Shown one piece after another: positions 21,941 through 29,389 of a stretch of DNA of 29,391 nucleotides. Every line of letters begins with the position of its first letter. Position 1 is the first letter of the stretch. The position numbers and the translations under genes were made by a program. The notes beneath the pieces were generated by a model. It did no database searches. It was not told where the DNA came from and saw only the letters and a program-made list of their open reading frames with translations. The DNA comes from a virus: positions 1 to 29,391 of the IMG/VR virus record IMGVR_UViG_3300046797_000001; one strand, written 5' to 3'.

Positions 21941-23299
21941 TTATTCAGCCCATCGCGTCAACACAGCGGAAGGTTTCTGCTCTACTGTAATCGTTGCTGA
22001 CGGTTTATTTTCTACGGTGACGACCGCAAAGTATCTTGGGTTAGGATCGTAAGTGATCATTGAACCCGTCGAGGCTGTCGTGAAGACGCCCGAAAGTGCA
22101 AGCGTCACTTGATTTACTTCAAACGATACGTCGCCCGCCTCGCCTACTGTGGCAGCAGAGGAGATCGACGTCTCGCGACTAGACTGAACACTGCCAGCCT
22201 CTCCGCTCGCCGCTACGCCTGGCATCCCAACTGAAATTGAGGAGGCTATTGAACCAGCCAAGCCGCCTGTAGCGTTTCCGGTGAAGACTCGGGAAGTATC
22301 CGGCTGAACGTTGCCCGCGAGACTCGCCGCCTCATTGCCGCTGACCGCAGATTGCCCCGACTTGGTGAAACCTAAATTGCCTACTAGGCCAGTGACTTCT
22401 GCTCCAGTGAGTGCCAACTGACCCGATTTGGTAACACCTAAAGAGCCGACCACCCCAGTTGTGGTTGTGCCGCTTAAGCCCGCCTCTCCTGGCGACGTAG
22501 CACCGACCGATCCGACTTGTGCCGTTGTCGAGTTTCCGAGAAGGTTAAGCGTGGTACTCGGGATCGTCGATCCGCTCGCGGACGTCGACTGCTGGCCTGT
22601 CACCGTAATGCTCAAGGCCGCCGCGGAAGATCCAACAGAACCAGACAGGGCTACGCCACTAATTGCTACTTGTCCCGCCTTTGTGAGGCCCAAAGTCCCG
22701 ACCGTAGCTGTTGCTTCAGCGCCAGCAAGCGATACGTTGACCGCTGGCGAGACTGTACCTACCGCAACGGTGGCAACATTCCCCGACACACTAAGCGAAC
22801 CGCTCTTGGTAAAGCCGAGAGTGCCGGCGTCGCCAGTCACAGCGTTGCCGGTGGTGCCTACGGAATTGTTTGGGGTGAGGGTATTTACTGCGGACGTTGA
22901 ACTGGTGCCAGAGAGAGCCACAATCACAGTCTGAGAGAAGCTAACTGTTCCTACGGCACCCGCGGCTACGCTGTCTGTGAGGCTGGTTGTAGTTGACGGC
23001 GACAGCGATCCTAGACCGCTCGTAGCAGAAACTCCGCTTACCGTAGTTGAGCGACTTACGTTATTTGAACCCGCAACGCCGGACGCTGAAACACCAGAGG
23101 CCACAACCGCATCGCCGGGGCTGGCGCTCCCGGCAGTAGAGGTCAAAGCAGAGCCAGATAAAGACAGAGTGAAAGCAAGCGCTAGTGCGCCTATACCCGC
23201 AGAAGCCGACACCCCAGACAGTCCCACCGTGACATCCGCCGTGGGCGGCGACGCCGCTAATGGGTTTATCGAGCCTGATCTGAGCGCGGGGAAACTCAT
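21941..23299 (-). CDS. Repeat protein with about 18 copies of a 22-residue Gly/Ser/Val motif
   Basis: 452 residues. From about residue 20 to 425 the protein is a tandem array of a 21-24 residue unit of the form V-x-L-S-G-x-x-A-T-x-x-V-G-T/S-L/V followed by a variable linker such as GFTKSG or TPSxS. The copies have diverged, so the array is not exact at the DNA level. The last 30 residues differ and contain two close copies of a VEN/VEQKPSA phrase. The unit predicts short beta strands, as in a beta solenoid or fibrous stack, and similar arrays occur in phage virion proteins. The start overlaps the stop of the EEP gene as ATGA. A fibre or decoration role is likely. Confidence 0.7.
   Translation of the reverse strand: MSFPALRSGSINPLAASPPTADVTVGLSGVSASAGIGALALAFTLSLSGSALTSTAGSASPGDAVVASGVSASGVAGSNNVSRSTTVSGVSATSGLGSLSPSTTTSLTDSVAAGAVGTVSFSQTVIVALSGTSSTSAVNTLTPNNSVGTTGNAVTGDAGTLGFTKSGSLSVSGNVATVAVGTVSPAVNVSLAGAEATATVGTLGLTKAGQVAISGVALSGSVGSSAAALSITVTGQQSTSASGSTIPSTTLNLLGNSTTAQVGSVGATSPGEAGLSGTTTTGVVGSLGVTKSGQLALTGAEVTGLVGNLGFTKSGQSAVSGNEAASLAGNVQPDTSRVFTGNATGGLAGSIASSISVGMPGVAASGEAGSVQSSRETSISSAATVGEAGDVSFEVNQVTLALSGVFTTASTGSMITYDPNPRYFAVVTVENKPSATITVEQKPSAVLTRWAE
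22030..23240 (-). repeat. Diverged coding tandem repeat, about 66-base period
   Basis: The DNA encoding the 22-residue repeats. It runs from about codon 20 to 425 of the repeat protein. Length varies by one or two codons between copies, and synonymous changes are frequent, so the array is old or kept by selection on protein rather than recent slippage. Confidence 0.65.
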
Positions 23300-24282
23300 A
23301 ACCTCACATTAGGCAACCATGAATAATTCGTGCGTCTGACTGGGGACGCCGCCGTTTGATTAACAGTAAATGTTGCCTTTACCGGATTGTGATCTGTCGG
23401 TCGCACTCCATAATCGAGAACTGTACCAGTCAATTGATCCGTGGCGACATCAGGACAGCGCAACGGCGAGCCTGTTAACGCTCCTGAGCAGGTCACTCTC
23501 ATATCTGGAACCACGATCGCGGTCATGGTTAAAGCCCGGTTAACTGACCGCTTCTTTAGACGATCGATATTGCGCGTGTCGTGTGTAATTGTATTGACGC
23601 TTACGGTCTGATCGGCGCCCCCTGTGCCGTCGAGATTGGCCCACGGTACACTAGCGGCGCCATTCCCTACGCCCTCATACCACAGGTCCACAAAACCCGC
23701 CCTAGTAAATAGATCGTCTTGAAAGCCGCCACCGTTCAGTAAATAGTTCGACGCGAAGTTGAAGTCGGCGGCTATTAACACGTCGAGGCCGAGTAAATTG
23801 CCATTAACCCACGTAAGCAAGGTTTTAATTTGATTCTCGCGAATAGTAGAAGTTAGCGATTGATCTGCATCTGCTCCTGCGTTCTGGCATAAGTGCGTAC
23901 CAACAAAATAGAATCTTTGGCCTTCAACTTGAACCTTTGCGGCCACCGCGCATTTATCTACATTCGTAGGAATACCATCCCACGGTGATGTCGCCCCAAT
24001 ACTCAACTGCACTTCGTAAGTATTAAGAACCGTAACAGTGCTCGACTTGTACCAAATGGCACACCCGTCACCCCCGCCAATCTGGTTCGCCCTGTAAATC
24101 GCTTGCGCCATCCCTGCATTAGTTAGCGGAGTATCCCAGCCAGTGTCAGGACTTGACCGTTCCTGTACTGCAACTATGTCGGCCGATCCAGTAACCATCG
24201 CGTCGATCTGCCGCTGATAGTTAAAGTTTCCGTCGGTGCCCTCGCCATGTTGGAGGTTGAAGGTGAAGGCTGTAATGCTCAT
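23296..24282 (-). CDS. EEP-superfamily nuclease/phosphatase domain protein in the virion gene block
   Basis: 328 residues. The full set of endonuclease/exonuclease/phosphatase active-site motifs is present: Asn9 in FTFNLQ, Glu41 in AVQERS, Tyr78 in IWYKS, His130 in VGTHL, Asp173 and Asn175 in AADFN, Asp240 in RNIDRL, and Asp297-His298 in PTDHNPV. These bind Mg2+ and place the scissile phosphate in APE1, DNase I and sphingomyelinase-like enzymes. There is no signal peptide. A 4-base ATGA overlap on both sides places it in the structural operon, between a lectin-like protein and the repeat protein. It could be a virion-borne nuclease that degrades host or rival DNA, or a lipid phosphodiesterase. 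Catalytic ability is well supported; the substrate is unknown. Confidence 0.82.
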   Translation of the reverse strand: MSITAFTFNLQHGEGTDGNFNYQRQIDAMVTGSADIVAVQERSSPDTGWDTPLTNAGMAQAIYRANQIGGGDGCAIWYKSSTVTVLNTYEVQLSIGATSPWDGIPTNVDKCAVAAKVQVEGQRFYFVGTHLCQNAGADADQSLTSTIRENQIKTLLTWVNGNLLGLDVLIAADFNFASNYLLNGGGFQDDLFTRAGFVDLWYEGVGNGAASVPWANLDGTGGADQTVSVNTITHDTRNIDRLKKRSVNRALTMTAIVVPDMRVTCSGALTGSPLRCPDVATDQLTGTVLDYGVRPTDHNPVKATFTVNQTAASPVRRTNYSWLPNVRL

Positions 24283-24965
24283 CTTGCCCGCCCCGGCTTA
24301 AAGATTGCCGGCCTCAGATAGGGACCTTTCAAGTAGCCCATCGTGGGCACAACAGTGGCGCCAGAATCAACCGCCGTGATGTTCTTTCCGTGGATGCCGG
24401 TAGAGGAACTGGCCGTACCGGAAAAACGCACTCCTGCCTTACCGATTGCGGTGATGGAGGTGGTTTGATTAAAATTGGTATCTTGAACACCATCAAAAAA
24501 GCACGTTATAGAGGTGCTCGTTCTTACCAGTTTGGCCGTAACGGGACTGCCTCCAAGCGTGGGAATATGCGCCGCGACACCACTAATTAACGAATTATTC
24601 GATCCGGCGACCCGGTCAAACAAATCCCAGACAACTACACCGGCTCCGTTATCGTTCAACCGCAGCAAGACTCCCGTATCTGCGCTGGTATCCATGCCCA
24701 GAAGAATGCCCACGTTTGTGGAGAGTTGTGAGAGCCGATAGAAGTCCATCTGGACGTAATAATCAGCGCCGCCGGGGGTTCCGGTGTAGTAATAACCGCC
24801 CGCCGCGGCGGAGTTGAGATAAACGCGATCCAGTGATGCGTTGACGAGCGCAGTGCCGGAATAAATCGGATGAGACACTACCGGGCCACCGATCTCTGGG
24901 GTATGCGAAGCAAAGGTGGTATCGGTTGTCGCTTCGGTACATGAGTCGCTTACAACAGTGGACAT
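24279..24965 (-). CDS. Concanavalin-like (jelly-roll) virion protein
   Basis: 228 residues, beta-rich. The pattern is that of a lectin-like jelly roll: YYVQMDFYRLSQLSTNVGIL, then TGVLLRLNDNGAGVVVWDLF, VTAKLVRTSTSITCFFDGVQ, and GKAGVRFSGTASSSTG. The last 30 residues are an extension with YLKGPYLRPAIF. It starts after a 22-base gap and ends with a 4-base overlap with the EEP gene. A role in binding glycan or as part of a head or tail fibre is likely, by fold pattern only. Confidence 0.68.
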   Translation of the reverse strand: MSTVVSDSCTEATTDTTFASHTPEIGGPVVSHPIYSGTALVNASLDRVYLNSAAAGGYYYTGTPGGADYYVQMDFYRLSQLSTNVGILLGMDTSADTGVLLRLNDNGAGVVVWDLFDRVAGSNNSLISGVAAHIPTLGGSPVTAKLVRTSTSITCFFDGVQDTNFNQTTSITAIGKAGVRFSGTASSSTGIHGKNITAVDSGATVVPTMGYLKGPYLRPAIFKPGRAR

Positions 24966-24987
24966 AACGAAAGTGTGTTAGTGTATT

Positions 24988-25683
24988 TTAATTGCCCCCA
25001 AGCCATAAACCGCTATCACCGCGGCACTGCATGTAGTTATTCATTACGTTGGGCGGCACCTCCTTGAAATAGGCGCACACGGAACCCCAATCATCCGAAG
25101 TCGCAAAAGTCCAATTCAGATCTATTGCCGCCGCCGTGGCCTGTAAGTGGTATTGTTCGCCGCCTCCATCAGCTCCATCGTCAGTATTAGCGATCACGGT
25201 TCCAGCTTGTGCGGATGGTGCCCATGTCTGCGCCCCGCTTGCCGCAATCGCAAATCCAATATCACCATCCTGTGAAGGTGTTACCGAACCTGGGGCTGGG
25301 TTAGTGCTGGTTCCGTTTGCTCCTCCAGCCACATCAAAAGCTGAATGCCCGCCGGCTTTAGCCTTACCTGTTGCAAGCGTGTAGAAAATGGTAAGAGCGC
25401 CTGTGTTAGGAATCGTGCAGGTCCACGACCCAATCGGAGGATTTAGCAGATACCATAATTCCGCGCTGGCTTCCGGAGTTGTAGCTGCCTTTTGAGTTGA
25501 GTTGGCCTGCGTAAGAGTTAGACCAGCAAAGGTCGGCGATCCGCCCGCGCGGTTTGTCGCGCCGACCGCCTTGAGCATGAGGACCAGAACAGTTTCGCCG
25601 GCCACGATGGAGAATGCGGCCGTAGTTATAGGGTTCGACGCGCTTGATGTTCGAGTGCTGTTCTTTCCAAATGTGTGGGCCAC
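24988..25683 (-). CDS. Beta-rich probable virion protein, 231 residues
   Basis: 231 residues. Text such as AGETVLVLMLKAVGATNRAG, FAGLTLTQANSTQKAATTPE, ASAELWYLLNPPIGSWTCTI and SPSQDGDIGFAIAAS-like (VTPSQDGDIGFAIAASGAQ) resembles repeats found in phage and bacterial surface proteins with an adhesin-like beta sandwich. It carries no catalytic motif. The start is one base after the stop of the 185-residue gene, so the two are a pair. Function inferred from the block it lies in. Confidence 0.62.
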   Translation of the reverse strand: MAHTFGKNSTRTSSASNPITTAAFSIVAGETVLVLMLKAVGATNRAGGSPTFAGLTLTQANSTQKAATTPEASAELWYLLNPPIGSWTCTIPNTGALTIFYTLATGKAKAGGHSAFDVAGGANGTSTNPAPGSVTPSQDGDIGFAIAASGAQTWAPSAQAGTVIANTDDGADGGGEQYHLQATAAAIDLNWTFATSDDWGSVCAYFKEVPPNVMNNYMQCRGDSGLWLGGN

Positions 25684-25684
25684 A

Positions 25685-26242
25685 TTAGTTCAGGACTTCG
25701 AGAATGTAGTTGTGGCCTTGGATACTATTCGCCGCGTTCGCTGTTCCCCACGTAGCAGTAACAGATAACGCCGCGTCTGCGGTTAAATCAACGGTAGCCG
25801 TCGCGGGAGTAGTGCCACCAGTTGAACCGGAAGCCAGTGGATAGCCGGAGCCGGCTGCGGTGCCGGTTGAGTAGAGCGCGACCTCTCCGTTGCTCATCAG
25901 TGTGCCGGTTGAGCCGTTGCTGCGGACCTGAATAAAGACCCGGATGGTCCACAAGGCCGTCATAGAGGCACCACCGCCAACGGCGGAGCCCGTCGTTATA
26001 GCTCCTCCCTTTGCGATGACGGTGCCACTCACCCCGCCTAGGCGGACCGTGAATGTTATTGTCGGCGTTCCCGTAGTGCCGTAGCCACCAAGGAGGCATA
26101 GTCTTAACGTCCGGCCATCCTGAAGAAAGTTGGCGGGAATTGTGACGTTCGGAAACAGGATCGTTTCAGTGGTGCTATTGGCGATCGCTGTTCCGCTCTG
26201 CGTTGCTGTTGCAATTGTTTCCTGCCAAGTTTGACGAGACAT
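25685..26242 (-). CDS. Beta-rich probable head/tail fibre protein, 185 residues
   Basis: 185 residues with a GGGAGGG ribosome site. Text such as ANSTTETILFPNVTIPANFL, GRTLRLCLLGGYGTTGTPTI, WTIRVFIQVRSNGSTGTL and the C-terminal QGHNYILEVLN matches a beta-sandwich type often annotated as phage fibre or virion surface protein. It is low in charge, with a single cysteine. It is the first of the block of virion proteins (26242-20871) that precedes the terminase genes. Confidence 0.65.
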   Translation of the reverse strand: MSRQTWQETIATATQSGTAIANSTTETILFPNVTIPANFLQDGRTLRLCLLGGYGTTGTPTITFTVRLGGVSGTVIAKGGAITTGSAVGGGASMTALWTIRVFIQVRSNGSTGTLMSNGEVALYSTGTAAGSGYPLASGSTGGTTPATATVDLTADAALSVTATWGTANAANSIQGHNYILEVLN

Positions 26243-26264
26243 TTGCCGGCCCTCCCGAACTCTC

Positions 26265-26423
26265 CTAGAAAAGCTTTACTGCGTTACTTCCTAAACCCAA
26301 CAGAGTAACGAACACGCCGGAGAAGAATAAAATCCTGCCTATCTCCTGGGCCTTTGGGTTACTCGCCATCAAGTACAAAAGCAAACCAACTAAAGCAACC
26401 AACGCGGGAACGATTGTGATCAT
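26265..26423 (-). CDS. Small two-helix membrane protein, holin candidate (52 residues)
   Basis: The ATG at 26423 has a ribosome site (GAGAGG, 7 bases upstream) and opens a 52-residue frame ending in TAG at 26267-26265. Two hydrophobic segments, residues 3-20 (TIVPALVALVGLLLYLMA) and 31-46 (ILFFSGVFVTLLGLG), are separated by a short polar turn with NPKAQEIGR. This is a hairpin-like small holin topology. Similar very short phage membrane proteins occur near lysis genes, but no endolysin is seen next to it, so its role as a holin is a guess. Other options are a head- or fibre-associated membrane anchor or a small toxin. Confidence 0.7.
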   Translation of the reverse strand: MITIVPALVALVGLLLYLMASNPKAQEIGRILFFSGVFVTLLGLGSNAVKLF

Positions 26424-26434
26424 GATTCAACCTC

Positions 26435-28558
26435 TCATTGTACGTTTACCGTTACGGTTTTCGATCCACACGGTCCATTGATCGTGACCTTGCCAGACTT
26501 CTTCTTTGTCTGTAAAAGGAACTCCACCACAGCAGAAGTTCCGTTAATGCTCCGAGATGGGGGGCTAACCGTGACCTGGCCCGAGTCCGACACAGCCGTA
26601 ATCGTATGAGACCCACTTGATAGCCCGGACAGGTTTACAACTAGCTTCCCCGAGCTCCACGGTGCTAACGTGGGAGCCTGAATATTCATTGCGCACGGGA
26701 CGGGCGCAGGAGTCGGACTCGGAACCGGCGTTGGGGTCGGCGTTGGGGTCGGCGCTGGTGTCGGAGCGGGTGTCGGCGTCGGTGTCGGCGTCGGCGTCGG
26801 AGCAGGCGCGGGCGTCGGTTCAGGAAGTGGTTCAGGTGTTGGAGCTGGCTCTGTAATCACCTTGAGAAACTGGATCGCACAGTAACCATTCGCGCCATTA
26901 GTAAAACTCACAGGAGCGTACACGTTGTCGCTCGCGGTATCTTTTTGGCTTGCGCCCGTAGTTGTTCCTGATAGTCCAGCTTGCGCAACAAACTTAATCG
27001 CAGAATTGATCGACGATGCCTCTCTGACATTCACCGCGCTGATTACTTCAACCTTCGTTCCCGATGGAATACCAACAGGAGACGGAGTTGGTGTAGGTTC
27101 AGGCGCTGGGGCGGGCGCGGGCGCGGGTGTCGGCGTTGGGGTCGGCACTGGCGTGGTAATCGTCCCGCCCTGGACCGCAGTTAGCTGATCAATATCCGCC
27201 CCCTTCCCAACATAAGATGTTCGGTAGTCCGCGCCAATCGATAGCGAATCGGGATATTCATTCCCCGGTGGGTTCGACGTGTAAGGAGTCGCCATAACGT
27301 TTCTTATGAACGAGTAGCCGGGAGTCCATTTCTCAAGTGTCTGAGTGCCAGTGGTGCTCCCGCTGTCGTCGCGAATGCCGTACTGCTTCTCGACTGTTAC
27401 GTTGTCTTCGTAAACAAACCCCGGCGAGGGCTGGCCGGCGCAAACTAAAGTGTTCCCACCCTGGAGGTGCGTGACTCGCCGGACGCGGACGTTATAGAAC
27501 CCATTGAGGTTCATGAAGGTGCCAGAAATCTTGTCGAACACGCAATTAGTTACGTCAACACGATTCCCGCGCCCTGACTGAAACCCTGCCGCTACCGCCT
27601 CGTTGTCTTCGCCTAAGAAATTCAGTGCTCCATCGGCATTTAGCAGACTGCAGTTGCTCAACGTAATGTCTTCAATGGTGGACCACGGGGCAGTCTTGTC
27701 CTGGTTCCGGACCGTAAACAATATCGCGATCCCCGCCTGTCCCCAGTCACTGCCATCAGGACGCTGACCGCCCCAGTTGTTCTCCAGTCGGCAACCATCG
27801 AACGTGATTCGCCTGCCGCTCTTAATCTCTAAGAGGTTCTTGACCGTGTACCTGCGGGCTTCCGTCTTCCAGATCAGGGGTTTGTACATGTGGCAGCGCA
27901 GGACTTGTATGTCGGACGGGATCATTGCCTCCATTGCAGAGTCAGCGCCTCCAAACATAATGTTCTCGCCCGCGGCTTCTAAATAACAATCGACAATCTT
28001 GTTTCTTCCAGGAGTGTTCCAGCTAACAATCGCCTGCGAGTCTTTGCCGGTGCCGTGGATTTCCGTGAAGTAGCATCTCGTGACTTCCGAGTCTGAACCG
28101 TTGAGCTGTAGACCACTTTGAAAGTCACTCGCCGGTAATCCCCGGATTAAGCAGCGGTCAAGTTTTAGGTGATGCGGAACGGCCGCAAGTGTTGACTGAT
28201 CTTGTTTGTTTCCCCCAAACCGAACGATGTCGTAAGTGACAGTAGCCGCCAAATCAATCGAGAACTCGACACCATCAAACTTGTAATGGTGCGCGCCGGG
28301 TTTTGTTCTCATCGCTTGGTCGGCGTGTGGCGCGACGATCTTTGGCATCATTGACGCGTGAGCGGGATTAACCCTGCCCTGCGGTAGTTCACTCACACGC
28401 GAAGATTGAACCAGAATCTCAGTCGAGCCGGACTTGTTAGGTAATTCAATCGGGCCGCGAAAGGTCGCGCCCGCCTCAAGTGTAATCACGTCTCCCGGTT
28501 GAGCAGCATCTACCGCAGATTGAAGATTCCCCCCGCTATTGACTTTTATTTCTGCCAT
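26435..28558 (-). CDS. Beta-helix protein with proline-rich linkers and an SH3b domain
   Basis: 707 residues. Residues 1-460 form a right-handed parallel beta-helix: NLQSAVDAAQPGDVITLEAG, then ASMMPKIVAPHADQAMR, GAHHYKFDGVEF and many turn repeats such as KLDRCLIRG and DITLSNCSLL. A first PT/AP linker lies at about 465-494. An SH3b-like domain follows at 495-567 (GTKVEVISAVNVREASS and NGYCAIQFLKV). A second linker of about 50 residues at 568-620 precedes an 87-residue C-terminal beta domain with two cysteines (PCAMN and GPCGSKTV). Beta-helices of this type in phages are spikes or polysaccharide depolymerases. The N-terminal text resembles a family I associate with Acidobacteriota. There is no signal peptide, so it is likely a virion protein. 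It has no strong ribosome site. Confidence 0.78.
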   Translation of the reverse strand: MAEIKVNSGGNLQSAVDAAQPGDVITLEAGATFRGPIELPNKSGSTEILVQSSRVSELPQGRVNPAHASMMPKIVAPHADQAMRTKPGAHHYKFDGVEFSIDLAATVTYDIVRFGGNKQDQSTLAAVPHHLKLDRCLIRGLPASDFQSGLQLNGSDSEVTRCYFTEIHGTGKDSQAIVSWNTPGRNKIVDCYLEAAGENIMFGGADSAMEAMIPSDIQVLRCHMYKPLIWKTEARRYTVKNLLEIKSGRRITFDGCRLENNWGGQRPDGSDWGQAGIAILFTVRNQDKTAPWSTIEDITLSNCSLLNADGALNFLGEDNEAVAAGFQSGRGNRVDVTNCVFDKISGTFMNLNGFYNVRVRRVTHLQGGNTLVCAGQPSPGFVYEDNVTVEKQYGIRDDSGSTTGTQTLEKWTPGYSFIRNVMATPYTSNPPGNEYPDSLSIGADYRTSYVGKGADIDQLTAVQGGTITTPVPTPTPTPAPAPAPAPEPTPTPSPVGIPSGTKVEVISAVNVREASSINSAIKFVAQAGLSGTTTGASQKDTASDNVYAPVSFTNGANGYCAIQFLKVITEPAPTPEPLPEPTPAPAPTPTPTPTPTPAPTPAPTPTPTPTPVPSPTPAPVPCAMNIQAPTLAPWSSGKLVVNLSGLSSGSHTITAVSDSGQVTVSPPSRSINGTSAVVEFLLQTKKKSGKVTINGPCGSKTVTVNVQ
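26700..26850 (-). repeat. Coding repeat for the longer PT-rich linker
   Basis: Degenerate six-base repeats, mainly GTCGGC and GTTGGG on the plus strand, encode alternating Pro with Thr, Ala or Glu. It is slippage-prone, so linker length may vary between isolates. Confidence 0.8.
27076..27165 (-). repeat. Coding repeat for the shorter PT/AP-rich linker
   Basis: A second run of degenerate six-base units (GGCGCG, GTCGGC and variants on the plus strand) in the same gene, between the beta-helix and the SH3b-like domain. Confidence 0.75.
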
Positions 28559-28567
28559 AACAATTAT

Positions 28568-28684
28568 TTAGTTGGGCCAGAGCCGACTTACCACCAACCC
28601 TGGCCCGCCAACCAAGTCGAAAACACTATCTAAAGAACACCCGATCCACTTAGGATCGAGATCCGGCTCGTTGCCGAATGTCAT
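28568..28684 (-). CDS. Tiny ORF coupled to the membrane protein gene (38 residues)
   Basis: The ATG at 28684 overlaps the TGA of the upstream membrane protein as ATGA. The 38-residue frame (MTFGNEPDLDPKWIGCSLDS and on) ends in TAA at 28570-28568, 9 bases before the beta-helix ATG. It has no signal peptide, no lipobox and no membrane segment. It may be a real coupled peptide or just a leader; the only support is the overlap and its filling of the gap. Confidence 0.35.
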   Translation of the reverse strand: MTFGNEPDLDPKWIGCSLDSVFDLVGGPGLVVSRLWPN

Positions 28685-29073
28685 GATTGCGGTTCATCGA
28701 ACTCGCTATACTTGATTCCGTGAACGTCGAGTAACGCCTTCATCTTGCGCCTTTGTCCGTCGTTAAATCTGTCTCGTATGTCCGACATGTCGACTTTTCT
28801 TTGCAGCGCTAAGCAGTCCTGCCGTAACTGAAAGTTAACTGCTACTAATTCATCAATCCGATCATAGGCGCGGTCAATTGTTTCCCCGTCCAGCTTTCGC
28901 GTCTCTGCTTCTGTCTTTCCTGCGTTCGCTTCAAGGATCGAAAGTTCCGGTTTACGCTTGCCCCACTCCGAGAATCTTGCAATTAAAGCACCTATGCCGC
29001 CAGCAATGGGTATTGCTAAAACCTTCAGGAAATCAAGCAATACTTGTGAGGCTGATGAAGATTGTCCTTGCAT
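28681..29073 (-). CDS. Membrane protein with one N-terminal helix and a coiled coil, possible lysis-related
   Basis: 130 residues. A hydrophobic segment at about 11-34 (VLLDFLKVLAIPIAGGIGAL) is followed by a basic stretch (WGKRKPE), then a long charged helix at about 40-100 with coiled-coil character (ETRKLDGETIDRAYDRIDEL, NFQLRQDCLALQRKVD). By the positive-inside rule the C-terminal part should be cytoplasmic, unlike an i-spanin. It could be a holin-type or phage membrane-anchored protein. No name-level similarity is recognised. The start is 4 bases after the stop of the preceding ORF. Confidence 0.65.
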   Translation of the reverse strand: MQGQSSSASQVLLDFLKVLAIPIAGGIGALIARFSEWGKRKPELSILEANAGKTEAETRKLDGETIDRAYDRIDELVAVNFQLRQDCLALQRKVDMSDIRDRFNDGQRRKMKALLDVHGIKYSEFDEPQS

Positions 29074-29077
29074 CCTT

Positions 29078-29389
29078 TCATACAGCCTTCGCTCGAAATC
29101 CTTCTACGATGGGATCGGTTGCGCGTATCTTTTCCTGCAACCGTTCAAGTTTGCCTCGCGGGACCGCGGCGAAGGGTAGCGATACTCCTCGTCGATAGAA
29201 CTGCGAAGCCTCAGACTGTGGCACGTCTCCCACACCGTAACTCACCGTCTCTTCTGGTAAAGCCGAATTGAAAGGTATGGGCTTTACTGATCCGCCGTCA
29301 CAATTAGCCGCCCACCTTGCATCGGATTCGTTATCAAATATCCCGCGATACTCAATGCTCGCGTAACACTTTCCGTCACACTCTCCGCA
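29078..29389 (-). CDS. Cut-off ORF, Cys-rich start at the window edge
   Basis: A frame open from the window's right edge ends in TGA at 29080-29078, giving at least 103 residues. The visible part begins CGECDGKCYASIEYRG with a CxxCxxxC cluster and a fourth cysteine about 22 residues later, a layout that could bind zinc. The middle reads VPQSEASQFYRRGVSLPFAA, and it ends in a basic helix (RGKLERLQEKIRATDPIVEG). The true start is outside the window. Family unknown; the correct frame is inferred from its length, strand and fit to the next gene. Confidence 0.55.
   Translation of the reverse strand, partial: CGECDGKCYASIEYRGIFDNESDARWAANCDGGSVKPIPFNSALPEETVSYGVGDVPQSEASQFYRRGVSLPFAAVPRGKLERLQEKIRATDPIVEGFRAKAV

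Noticed and set aside
22428-22934. A plus-strand ORF of 168 codons over the repeat protein
   Set aside because: It is an antisense shadow of the repeat array; it is Val/Pro/Thr-rich only because the sense codons are.
26700-26850. CRISPR or minisatellite-like repeat
   Set aside because: The units are six bases, without spacers, in frame inside a gene, and encode a Pro/Thr linker.
28568-28684. An outer-membrane spanin subunit coupled to the membrane protein
   Set aside because: It has no signal sequence or lipobox; its only cysteine lies in WIGCSLDS with no hydrophobic segment before it.
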